From Archilochus colubris (taxonomy: Eukaryota > Chordata > Aves > Apodiformes > Trochilidae), in the NCBI GenBank assembly GCA_023079485.1, contig CM041083.1, forward strand, positions 65,777,196 through 65,841,195: a stretch of DNA of 64,000 bases, written 5' to 3'. The position numbers and the translations under genes were made by a program. This document shows positions 56,010 through 64,000 of this stretch, in pieces. The first letter of the stretch is position 1; every line of letters begins with the position of its first letter. Under the pieces are notes generated by a model, which made no database searches, had not been told where the DNA came from, and saw only the letters and a list, made by a program, of their open reading frames with translations.

Positions 56010-56039
56010 CTGGCCGGAGCAGGCTGCGCGGTTCCTGGG

Positions 56040-56860
56040 CTGTGGGGTGTTTGGGTTCGTGGGGTTGGAGGAGGCTTGGGAGGGAAATTGGGTGCTAATG
56101 GGAAGAGAAGGATTGGGAGAGGAGAGTGGGACAAGAAAGCAGAGAAACGGTTGAGTTTTCCTTCAGTTCTGGCTTTTACCTCAGAAAGATCCCCCAGGTG
56201 GGGGTGTGCAGCGTTCCCCGAGGCACTGCATCACCTGGGGTCATTTTGGGTTGGATTTCAGGAATTCTTGGTCAGTTCTGGCTTGGTTAGTGAGATGTGG
56301 GTTGGATTTGGGTATTTCTTGGCTTGGAGCTGTGGAATTTGAGGAGGTTTGGGTGGGAAATGGGGCACTAATGTGAGAAGAAGATTGTAAGTTGTTTGTG
56401 CAACAAAAAAAACTTTGAAGGGGTTGAATTTTGGTTAAATTCGGTTTTTTACCTCAGAAATGTCTCCCAGATGGGATATTCCCTGAGGCATTGCAGTACC
56501 TGGGGTCATTTTGGGTTGGACTTCAGGAATTCATGGTCAGTTCTGGCTTGGTTGCCAGGCTTGATTTTCTGGGTTAGTTTGGGGTGGGCTGAAACGCTTT
56601 ATTCTCCAGCTTGGTTTTGGGTTGGCTTGGTGGGTTTCTGGGTTAGTCCAGAGTTGGGTTTAGGGATTTCTGAGTCCGGTTTGGGTTGGTTTTCTTGTTT
56701 TGTGGGTGAGGTTTGTGTTTCGAAGTGAGATGTGGAATGGATTTTGACGTGATTGGCTTGGATTTACGGAGACCGAGCTGTTTCGGGTGCTATGAAGAGA
56801 TAGTGCCTACCGTCAGAGTGTAACACCACTTACACCTCAAGGAATTCTTGTATCAACTCT
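56040..56860 (-). repeat. U2-linked spacer repeat between U2 #5 and U2 #4
   Basis: The left half matches the sequence upstream of U2 #3. The right half carries the spacer units and U2-tail relics at about 56190-56235 and 56462-56510. Confidence 0.75.
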
Positions 56861-56894
56861 GCTTTTGACCCAGCGAAACGTCCCCCAGGCGGGG

Positions 56895-57082
56895 GTGTGC
56901 ACCGTTCCCGGAGGCACTGCAATACCGGGACGATGCGTGGAGCGGAGGGAGCAAGCTCCGGATCCAACTCCCAGGCCCAAAAATCCGTTTAATATAAAGT
57001 CCTCTCATCGAGGACGTATCAGATATTAAACTGATAAGAACAGATACTACACTTGATCTTAGCCAAAAGGCCGAGAAGCGAT
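56895..57082 (-). ncRNA. RNU2: U2 spliceosomal snRNA, copy 5 (inverted partner of copy 1)
   Basis: Complete 188-nt U2. A 3' box (GTCAAAAGCAGA on -) follows at about 56868. Upstream sequence is a near-identical inverted copy of that upstream of U2 #1: PSE-like 57128-57145, octamers ATTTGCAT at 57326 and 57378. Here the proximal octamer is intact, whereas U2 #1 has ATGCAAAG. Confidence 0.97.
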
Positions 57083-57127
57083 AACACCTCCAACCCCCTC
57101 AACCCCTACACACCCCACGCCGCACAC

Positions 57128-57385
57128 ATCCAACTCACGATCACCTCTCCCACCCCACAACCGCACCCCTCGCTCCTCTCCCCGCTCTTCCCCCACCCTT
57201 TCCCGCACCTCCTCCCCTCACCTCCGCCAACACCGACCCCAAAACCCCCCCGGGACCTCCCGCATCCCCTCGTCCCAGCAGCCCCTCTGCGGCAGGGTTG
57301 CTCATTACCATAACTCCGCCCTCTTATTTGCATACATCCGCCCCTCTGTCCAAGCTGATTAACGCTTCGTCGTGTTTATTTGCAT
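57128..57385 (-). promoter_or_regulatory. U2 #5 promoter (PSE and two octamers)
   Basis: - strand GGTGATCGTGAGTTGGAT at about -63 to -46; octamers at 57326-57333 and 57378-57385 next to CCGCCC boxes. Confidence 0.75.
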
Positions 57386-57589
57386 ATCCCCGCCCTCTGG
57401 TCTGCATTCAGCCGCCCCATTGGCTGAGCCTCTTCTTGCTCCTTCCCGGGCCCCTCCCTCCCGTCGCCTCAACCCGCGCCCGCTCTTTCCCTCCCGCTCC
57501 CATTTCTCTCCGTTTTCGCCCCAAGAATCCCTCCCGCCCCTCAAACGGCCGCACCCCCCCCTTCCCAACCCCACTCAGAACGGCTGAAA

Positions 57590-57917
57590 ATTCCCATTTT
57601 ATTACTCAAAAAACCTCAGAGACAGAAGCCCCCTCCTCATCCCCCTCATCTGTGGGGTCCCCCCCTCTTCTGGCTTCTCCCTTCCCAGTCCCACTCAGAA
57701 CGACCGAAAATCCCAGTTTATTCCCGTAAAACCTGAGGAGACCCAACCCCCCCCCCATCCTTTGGGTCCGACCCCCATGACCCTCTGACCCCCCCCGCTC
57801 CTGAGCACCATGAGGAGCAAAAAACTCCTTCAGAAAGGTGAAAAAAGTCCAAGAAATTGGCCCGGGCGGGAGGGGGAGGAAGCTCGGGGACTCCCTGGAG
57901 AACCCTTGAGACCCCAC
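57590..57917 (-). pseudogene. Duplicated TUT1 3' end, two tandem partial copies
   Basis: On the - strand the end of TUT1 exon 10 ([21 protein letters not shown]) plus AATAAA (about 57598) is present next to U2 #5. It is preceded by a second, more diverged copy (57700-57917) with an AATAAA-like signal near 57722 and residues resembling LPPGP..FF.FL..F. The remainder of TUT1 is absent, so these are fragments carried along with the U2 gene. Confidence 0.85.
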
Positions 57918-57919
57918 CT

Positions 57920-59090
57920 GGAGGAAACTCCTTCAAAACATCAAATCCAACCCAAAAGACATCCAGGAATCCTTCTATCCAACCCAAAACTAACCCAGAA
58001 ATTGTGAAATCCAACCCAAAACTGACCCAGAATGGAAACACACCCAAAACTGACCCAGAGTTTGGGAAATGCAACCCAAAACTAATCCAGAAATTGCAAA
58101 ATCCAACCCAAAATTAAAGCAGAAACTCTGAAATCCAACCCAAAACTGACCCAGAATGGAAACTCCAACCCAAAAAGAACCCAGAAATTTTGAAATCCAA
58201 CCCAAAACTGAGCCAGTAATTTTAAAATCCAACCCAAAACAGACCCAGGGTGTGGAAAATCCCCCCCTAAACTGACCCAGATTTCAGTAAATCCACCCCA
58301 AAACTCGCGGAAAAAGCAAAAAATAAAAATAAAACCTTCCATCCCCCCAAACTGACCCAGAATTCACTAAATCCACCCCAAAACTGATGGAAAAAACAAA
58401 AAATAAAAATAAAACCTTCCATCCCCCCCAAACTGACCCAGAATTCACTAAATCCACCCCAAAACTAACAAAAAAACCCCAAAAAACCCAAAAACCTTCC
58501 ATCCCCCCAAACTGACCCAGAACTCACAAAATCCACCCCAAAACTGATGGAAAAAACAAAAAATAAAAATAAAACCTTCCACCCCCCCCAAACTGACCCA
58601 GAATTCTCTAAATCCACCCTAAAACTGATGCAAAAAATAAAAATAAAACTTTCCATCCCCCCCAAACTGACCCAGAACTCACTAAATCCACCCCAAAACT
58701 GACGGAAAAAGCAAAAAATAAAAATGAAACCTTCCACCCCCCCCAAACTGACCCAGAACTCACTAAATCCACCCCAAAACTGATGGAAAAAGCAAAAAAT
58801 AAAAATAAAACCTTCCATCCCGCCCAAACTGACCCAGATTTCAGTAAATCCACCCCAAAACTAACAAAAAACCCCCCAAAACCCAAAAACCTTCCATCCC
58901 CCCCCAAATGACCCAGATTTCAGTAAAGCCACCCCAAAACTAACCCCAAAACCCCCCAAACCCAAAAACCTTCCATCCCCCCAAACTGACCCAGAACTCA
59001 CTAAATCCACCCCAAAACTAACAAAAAAACCCCAAAAAACCCAAAAAACCTTCAATCCACCCCAAAATGACCCAGAACTCGTTAAACCCA
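57920..59090 (-). repeat. Long U2-spacer-type tandem repeat
   Basis: About 1.15 kb of AACCCAAAACTGACCCAGAA units (about 28-35 bp). From 58270 these are organised into superunits of about 110-120 bp that also include CAAAAAATAAAAATAAAACC. Same family as the spacers behind every U2 gene. Confidence 0.85.
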
Positions 59091-59109
59091 ACTCCAACGC
59101 GACCAACAG

Positions 59110-59210
59110 CTAATTTGCATACCACGCCCCCCTCATTTACATCCGCCCCGCCCCCAGCGCTCAGCCACCTCCCACCCGCGCTATATAAGCCCTCGGGTCA
59201 CGCTGCTTCG
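59110..59210 (+). promoter_or_regulatory. SNHG1 promoter with octamer and TATA box
   Basis: ATTTGCAT octamer at about 59113, a CACGCCCC box, a degenerate second octamer (ATTTACAT, about 59136), GC boxes and TATATAAG at 59182. The arrangement resembles the U2 distal element placed before a TATA promoter. Start of transcription expected at about 59205-59213. Confidence 0.65.
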
Positions 59211-59465
59211 GCCATTTTGTCGGGGGAGCCGGGGCGGGTTGGTGAGTTGCGATCTTTGCGTTTTGTTGTCCTTTTGCTTCTCATCTTGCGCTGGGAGAGG
59301 CACCAGGGGGGTTGGGGAGCTGAGTTTATCATCCCTGCAGTCGTGGGGATGCCGTGGGCTCCCTCGTAGCGCGATGTTTGTGCGTGGGACGCCATTTCGC
59401 GGCTCTTTGGTTCTCCCGCCCGCAATGCGGCTGCGGGGCTCGGTGCCTTTCGGTTCGTGGGGCTC

Positions 59466-59541
59466 TATCCGGTGATGAGTTTGTTCACAGACCTGAACTG
59501 AGAAGGAGTGTGAGGAGCCACCCTCCCAAGACTGAGGAGAG
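59466..59541 (+). ncRNA. SNORD25: SNORD25, C/D box snoRNA in SNHG1 intron 1
   Basis: C box GTGATGAG at 59472, D' ACTGAG at 59498, D box CTGA at 59532. The guide CACAGACCTG before D' is complementary to 18S rRNA CAGGTCTGTG, the site of the SNORD25-directed 2'-O-methylation (G1490 in human). Confidence 0.85.
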
Positions 59542-59730
59542 CCGGCTGCCCCACCCCCTGATAAAAAAACGATTTATTTCACCTTTAACACCTTTTATTT
59601 CTTTGCTTTTCAGGCTCCCGTCCCATCCAGAATGGCTCCTGGGGGCGAGGTGAGTTGTGACCTCCTGAAGTGCCCCTGGTCAGGTGTTGTTATTTAATTA
59701 TGAATATTTAAGTTAAAAACCAGCCTGGGT

Positions 59731-59810
59731 GCTGCGGGGATGATGGCACCGAACTCTCTCTTGCCGATTCCCCCGTGGGGAAAAAACTGCTGAAGATTTT
59801 CTGAGCGGCA
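59731..59810 (+). ncRNA. SNORD26: SNORD26, C/D box snoRNA in SNHG1 intron 2
   Basis: C box GGATGATGG at 59738 and D box CTGA at 59801, with a short terminal stem (GCTGC/GCGGC). The guide GAACTCTCTCTT is complementary to 28S AAGAGAGAGTTC, the SNORD26 target (A389). The D' box is weak (CCGA). Confidence 0.82.
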
Positions 59811-60100
59811 CCGACCCACGAGTGGGAGTGGGAGGCGGCATCGGCCCCTTCTGCGTGGGGGTGGGGGGCTCCGACACCGCTAGGTTTGATTTATAATGAG
59901 TTAATAATTAATTTTGCAGAGATGGACGCGGTCACCCGTGGGTTCCCGCAGTTCCTGGGCAGGTGAGGTTCAGCTCCGTGTCCCCATCGCACCCACCTGG
60001 GGAGCCGAAAGGGGGATTAAAGCTAAACATTAATTAAAATCCAATTATCCCGTTCTAATTAATAAATTATTAAGATTTGTTTCATTTTCGGGGTTTTTCT

Positions 60101-60178
60101 CGCTGTTTGGTGATGAGTGACAATGACAAGCATATGGCTGATGCGTCCCTGATGCCACCAACCCCACTGAGAGCAGCG
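60101..60178 (+). ncRNA. SNORD27: SNORD27, C/D box snoRNA in SNHG1 intron 3
   Basis: C box TGATGAG at 60111, D' CTGA at 60138, D box CTGA at 60167, terminal stem CGCTG/CAGCG. The guide GACAAGCATATG before D' pairs with 18S CATATGCTTGTC near its 5' end (A27). Confidence 0.9.
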
Positions 60179-60400
60179 AGTGTGGCCGTGGGGGGGGGGG
60201 GGGGCGTGGGTGTCACCTTTTGAGGTGTTAAAGGTTCATTTAACTAATTAATTTTTTTATTTATTAATCCAGCTTTTTGCAGCAGCGGGGGGTGATCCCG
60301 AAGCCCCAAACCGCCATGAGTTAACCCCAAACAACCCGTGGGGGCCCCCCCCACGCGTGGTGCTGTCACCACGCAGGTGAGCCCCTTCCCCACACCCCCC

Positions 60401-60480
60401 CGGGTCCAAAGTGATGACACCGTGGGTTGGACGACACGTGTCTGATGGCAGCTCCGTTACCAAAGCCCTGATTGGACCCG
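60401..60480 (+). ncRNA. C/D box snoRNA in SNHG1 intron 4 (SNORD28 by position)
   Basis: C box GTGATGAC at 60411, D' CTGA at 60442, D box CTGA at 60468 and a perfect terminal stem CGGGTCC/GGACCCG (60401-60407 with 60474-60480). I could not confirm its guide against rRNA, so SNORD28 is only a positional guess. Confidence 0.7.
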
Positions 60481-60604
60481 GGGGGGGTCCTGAAAAACCC
60501 TCCGTGGGGGGGTCCCACGGCCTGACACCCCCTTTCTCTCCACAGCTGCTGCCTCGTGGGGGTTTCCTGTGAATCCTGGTGAGTGTTTAAAGTGTTTTTG
60601 CCCC

Positions 60605-60733
60605 CCCCCCGTGATGAAACCCCCGCGTGTCTGACCCCCCCACCCCCGTCCCAGAACCTGCCCAAGGTTGAACCCACTGGTGACGGCGGGGGGGGAGGAG
60701 GACGCCTCATCCCGAGTGGATTGTCTGAGGGGG
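60605..60733 (+). ncRNA. SNORD22: SNORD22-like C/D box snoRNA in SNHG1 intron 5
   Basis: C box GTGATGAAA at 60611, D box CTGA at 60725, and a length near 125 nt, unusually long like U22. The internal stretch GTCCCAGAACCTG and GTTGAACCCACTGG resembles the conserved centre of U22, which is needed for 18S processing rather than methylation. Identification from memory, moderate. Confidence 0.6.
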
Positions 60734-60949
60734 CAGGATAATTATTGGGGGGGAGGGGGCAAAATAATTAGGAAGGGGGAGCTGGAAATTAAAATAAATT
60801 GACCCCACCCCTAAAATTGTTAATTGCAGGAGGAGAAGAAGCTGCAAACCCGAGGTGAGTGAAATTAATGCAACCCCCCCGCGATGAAGTTTTGGGATGA
60901 ATTGGGTTTTTTTTGGGATGAATTGGGATGAATTTGGGGTTTTCCCCCC

Positions 60950-61027
60950 CCCGGGGGTGATGATTTCACCTTCTGGAATCTCGTTCGTCTGATGGGGGCT
61001 GCTGAGAAACTATGGACTGACCTGGAG
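60950..61027 (+). ncRNA. SNORD30: SNORD30, C/D box snoRNA in SNHG1 intron 6
   Basis: C box GTGATGAT at 60958, D' CTGATG at about 60989, D box CTGA at 61017. The guide TGGAATCTCGTTC pairs with 28S GAACGAGATTCC, the SNORD30 target (A3804). Confidence 0.88.
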
Positions 61028-61196
61028 GGGGGGGGCAAAAGGGGGGCACACTCCAAGCCCCCCCTTCATTTTTTTAACTTTATTTCCCCTTGTTTTAATT
61101 CCACAGGGTGAGGAGACCCCCCCTGAGGTATGTGAATGTTTTGGGGGGGGATTTTTATCTCACTGATGATGTCATTTGTGTGCCCCCCCCCCCCCC

Positions 61197-61266
61197 CAGT
61201 TTTAGTGATGAGATCACCTAGCTCACTTTGACCCCCCCTGAAAACACCAGAACGCCTGAAAAATTG
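61197..61266 (+). ncRNA. SNORD29: SNORD29-like C/D box snoRNA in SNHG1 intron 7
   Basis: C box GTGATGAG at 61205, CTGA at 61238 and 61256. It contains CCTAGCTCACTTTGACC, close to the centre of SNORD29. The A-rich terminal stem is weak. Identity moderate; a C/D snoRNA call is firmer than the number. Confidence 0.6.
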
Positions 61267-61408
61267 GGGGGGGGGAAATGGGGGGGGTCCTGAGGACTTA
61301 AAGAGACCCTGACCCCCCCCCCCCCCGTATTGTCCCACAGGTTCACAGAGGGGTCTGGGGGTGCTGAGGTGAGTTGGGGTTTTTTTGGGGGGGGGTTTGG
61401 GGGTTTTT

Positions 61409-61498
61409 AGCCCCCCCCAGGTGCCAAGGATGAGGAGCTACCGCCCCAGACTGAACCCCCCTGACTGACTGGTTCTGCCTGAGGCACCTGGGGGGGCT
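61409..61498 (+). ncRNA. C/D box snoRNA in SNHG1 intron 8 (SNORD31 by position)
   Basis: C box GGATGAGG at 61428, D box CTGA at 61479, and an exceptionally long terminal stem (AGCCCCCCCCAGGTGCC with GGCACCTGGGGGGGCT). The possible guide before D is GACTGGTTCTGC. SNORD31 is inferred by exclusion only. Confidence 0.65.
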
Positions 61499-61699
61499 CT
61501 GGAGGGTCTTGAGTGGGTGGGGGGGGGTCCCACTGGGGGGTCTTGAGTGGGTGGGGGGGGTCCCACAGGAGTTTGGGCTCCCCCACTCTCATCTTTTTCT
61601 GCTTTTTCCCCCCCCCTCCCAGTGCCTCTTCTGAAGCTGCTGCATTGTGTGAGGATTTCTGGAGACTTCAATGAACCTGATTTTTTTTTTAATGAAGAA

Positions 61700-61705
61700 A
61701 ATAAA
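61700..61705 (+). terminator. SNHG1 polyadenylation signal AATAAA
   Basis: Canonical hexamer in the last exon, followed by a T/G-rich stretch. Confidence 0.75.
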
Positions 61706-61859
61706 GTTTTATTTGTGTAAAAAAAATGAAGTTTTAATTTATTTTGGGGGGGGGGGAATCCTGGGATGGGGGGAGGGGGGGAAGTTGTGTGTCGTAGAAT
61801 TGTCAGGGTTGGATAAAATGACTGCATGTACCTCTGCAGAACAAACTATCAAAATATTA

Positions 61860-62135
61860 ATTATTAGGATTTTTATTTTATTTTTATTTGATTTTTAAAA
61901 TTTGATTTGATTTTTCTATTTGATTATTGATTTGATTTTGATTTTATTGATGTTATTTGATTTTTATTTTACTGGTTTTATTTACTTGGTTTTATTTACT
62001 TGGTTTTATTTACTTGGTTTTATTTAATTACCTGATTTTATTTAATTGATTTAATTATATTTAATTTATTTTATTTGATTTTTATTTGATTGATTTTATT
62101 TGATTTATTCATAAATAAAAGCGTTTGGAGAGGGT
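61860..62135. repeat. AT-rich simple repeat (TTTTATTTGATT)n
   Basis: Almost pure A/T with GATTTTTATTTTATTTGATT and TTTACTTGGTTTTA units. No gene. Confidence 0.85.
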
Positions 62136-62159
62136 GTGCACGTGATGCTGGCTTAAGGG

Positions 62160-62975
62160 TGTCCTGGTTTGGGCCAGGATAAAGGTGATTTTCTGTCTTG
62201 TACTTTTGCTTTTAGCTCAGTCTCTTGTAAGTAGTTGCACTTGCTGAAATTAACAGCGAGTTTCTCAGACAGTGTGTGCTTCTAGGACTGATAACACTTG
62301 ATGTTTATAGTTACTGCTAGAGACTGGTGTGCAGAGCCAAGGACGCTGCTCAGCTCTGAGGAAAACATTTTACCATCCAGGAGGATACAGAGGTCCCACC
62401 TGAGCCCTCCTTTGGGGAGGAACAGACAAGATAGATGCCAGAATTGACCAAACAGAGGATTCCATCCCATATACGTCACACTCAGTATAAATTTGAGGCA
62501 TCACGAGGGCCGAGCCAGATCTTTTCCGGATTTCCAGGTTTCCAGACTTCTGGATTTCCTGCTTTCCTGCTTCCCTTCCTTCACCCGGCATCCTGGAAGG
62601 ATCCCGTCCGTTCGTCTGCCTGTGCTCCTGATCCGTGCCAGCCCATATCTGTGTGTTCCTGCCTCCAGTTCCCGACTGCTGCCGACTCCAGGAGTCCAGC
62701 CTGGACTTTCCCAGGGCTGCCCTGCAGCCTCGGGGGTGACGTGAGAGTTATTGGGGGAGAGGGGGGAGGAATGTGGTTTCCATTTTCCTGTATATTTGTA
62801 TAGATTTAGTAATTTTACCTATTTATCATTACTGTTCATTAAAGTTGTGTAGTTTAGTTTCCAACCCATCAGTCTCTCTCCCTTATTCTCTCTCCTTTCT
62901 TCATCGAGGGGAGAGACATTAATAGAGAGCGTCTGGTATTCGGTTTAATTGCCGGGCCAGTGTTAAACCCTGACA
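62160..62975 (+). mobile_element. Avian ERV LTR (solo), TGTCCTGG...CCTGACA
   Basis: Begins TGTCCTGGTTTGGGCCAGGA and ends AAACCCTGACA, with inverted TGTC/GACA ends, a TATAAATTT box near 62485 and ATTAAAG near 62839. No clear target-site duplication; the family name is not certain. Unrelated to the tandem retrovirus. Confidence 0.65.
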
Positions 62976-63187
62976 GTTAGGTAATTGTTGCTAAATGCTT
63001 TGTAGCCAATCAAGTTAAAACGTCTGTAACGAGATGTAGAAATCACCAATCAGCAATAGGTATACGTGGCATTAGCTCTTAGATTAGTGTATAAATATTG
63101 CCTTCTGAGTCAATAAAGTTGGACATTTGTTTGCATCAAACAAGTCCCCATCTCGCATCTGTTTGCATCAAACACCCACTGCGACAT
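62976..63187 (+). mobile_element. Part of another LTR, interrupted by the solo LTR
   Basis: TATAAATATT near 63091 and CAATAAAG near 63110 are arranged as U3/R, followed by a duplicated TTTGCATCAAACA. The sequence is interrupted at 63188 and may resume at 63840. Confidence 0.5.
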
Positions 63188-63839
63188 TGAAGCTGAAAAA
63201 GGCCAAACAAAACTGTTTAGAGACAGAGTTTGAGTCTTTAAACAGCAAAGGTATTTATTTTTGGATCCGGGGAACCCCCCAGCTAGCGCTGGACAAAGAG
63301 TTCCAAGGGTTAAGGGAAAGGGTTAGGATATTTATACAGTAAAAGGGTAGGTTACATCATCCTTACATACATATTCATAACAGGTGGAGTCTGGGCGGAG
63401 TTGTCTTTTTGGGGACGTGTTCAGGGGTCTTTGGGGGTCTTCAGATGAAGTAACGAAGTCTTCCTCAGGGTTGAACTTTTTACCTTTCTTGCTCTTGATG
63501 ACTTCATCCCCTTGTTATAGAGGATAATTGGACCCTTATCTGCTTCCCCTTATCTGCTAGTTCTGGCAGCCTCATCCTGCCTTTCGTGCCGGTGTTTGCA
63601 CTCCCCCAGTGCCCAGCTGTCTCAGTGGTGCCAGGACTTACACTTCTAATTATCTCCAAGACAGAAGTTAATCCCGTTAGGGTCTTGACATGTCTCATCT
63701 GCTTTTGGTCACTTCTTTCTTAGTTTATCCCTGAATTCTACTGGTTATGAACACAAATTCATTAACATATATTACAAGTTCTAATTCTACATAAAGTAAA
63801 TTCACACAAACAGTTTGGCCTGATCCACTCTCTTCTTCA
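63188..63839 (-). mobile_element. Solo LTR of the tandem retrovirus family, with 4-bp TSD
   Basis: Reverse complement of LTR A/B from TGAAGAAGAGAGTGG (at 63839) to ...GCTTCA (at 63188). It is flanked on both sides by ACAT (63184-63187 and 63840-63843), the 4-bp duplication expected of a gammaretrovirus-like integrase. It also fixes the exact ends of the family's LTR. More diverged from LTR A and B than those are from each other. Confidence 0.88.
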
Positions 63840-63970
63840 ACATTAACCCTCACATGGAACCCTACCCACAGCACCACCAACAATCGGCCTACGGGTTTCC
63901 GTTTGACCACCAGCCTTGAAGATACAAGCCCTAAGCGGCCATCTGCCCGGATCGCTGAATAGGGTCCCGT

Positions 63971-64000
63971 GGCCAAGAAGGCCAATGGCATCCTGGGGTG
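63971..64000 (+). mobile_element. CR1 fragment at the window edge
   Basis: GGCCAAGAAGGCCAATGGCA matches the CR1 copy at about 38367. The element continues beyond the window. The preceding 63844-63970 could be the leader of the interrupted LTR element but is not recognised. Confidence 0.6.

Larger units (their letters stand above)
59205..61720 (+). ncRNA. SNHG1: SNHG1 (U22 host gene, UHG), non-coding snoRNA host
   Basis: Nine short exons without a conserved open frame: about 59205-59241, 59614-59649, 59920-59962, 60273-60376, 60546-60578, 60830-60854, 61107-61127, 61341-61368, 61623 to about 61720. All have GT/AG borders, and AATAAA lies at 61700. Each of the eight introns holds one C/D box snoRNA, which is the known design of UHG (SNORD22 and SNORD25-31): the spliced RNA is of little importance and the introns are the product. 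Four guides match their known rRNA targets (SNORD25, 26, 27, 30). In mammals it also lies close to a U2 gene. Confidence 0.9.

Noticed and set aside
59205..61720. Short open frames in SNHG1 as a small protein gene
   Set aside because: Exons are 21-104 nt without a frame continuing across the joins, whereas each intron has a clear C/D snoRNA.

Overview
This window is nuclear DNA from a bird, probably a GC-rich microchromosome or dot chromosome. Evidence: spliced vertebrate genes with very short, G/C-homopolymer-rich introns; CR1 retroposon ends closing in the ATTCTATGATTCTAA motif; avian-type LTR elements; a degenerate maestro-like (MROH) fragment; and gene content equivalent to human 11q12.3 (MTA2, TUT1, TAF6L, TMEM179B, RNU2, SNHG1). 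The host genes lie on the + strand; three of the five U2 genes and a few repeats are on the - strand.

Layout. 1-9447: MTA2 lacking only its first coding exon (17 exons here, stop at 9447), with nearly every intron filled by minisatellite. 9843-10219: an array of ETS-type CTTCCGG sites leading into TUT1. 10274-19310: TUT1 (10 exons), with a purine-rich intron 6 and a pyrimidine-rich intron 8 that are mutually complementary. 19240-37960: the left, + strand part of a U2 snRNA cluster (U2 #1 and #2), split by a tandem array of a defective class-I-like endogenous retrovirus (two internal regions, two LTRs, three leaders). 38110-43440: CR1 pieces, unassigned sequence and an MROH-like relic. 43438-43790: a promoter clearly homologous to the U2 upstream region. 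43791-49383: TAF6L. 50364-52466: TMEM179B. 52655-59090: the right, - strand part of the U2 cluster (U2 #3-#5), ending in an inverted copy of the TUT1 3' end and a spacer-type tandem repeat. 59205-61720: SNHG1 (UHG) with eight introns, each carrying one C/D box snoRNA. 61740-64000: AT-rich repeat, two further LTR elements, a solo LTR of the same retrovirus family with a 4-bp target-site duplication, and a CR1 edge.

How the parts work together. MTA2 (NuRD) and TAF6L (SAGA-type complexes) are chromatin cofactors. TUT1 makes the U6 oligo(U) tail, U2 is a core spliceosomal RNA, and SNHG1 supplies guides for rRNA 2'-O-methylation. The most unusual biology is the RNU2 locus. Five U2 genes, identical as far as I can read, stand as an inverted cluster with U2-tail relics in the spacers. 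A retroviral array sits where one U2 gene's promoter should be. The TAF6L promoter looks like a former or still active U2-type bidirectional promoter, with a possible unrecognised divergent RNA.

Coordinates of exons, snoRNAs and repeats were read by eye. Exon joins were checked for reading-frame phase, and the summed coding lengths of MTA2, TUT1, TAF6L and TMEM179B are all multiples of three.
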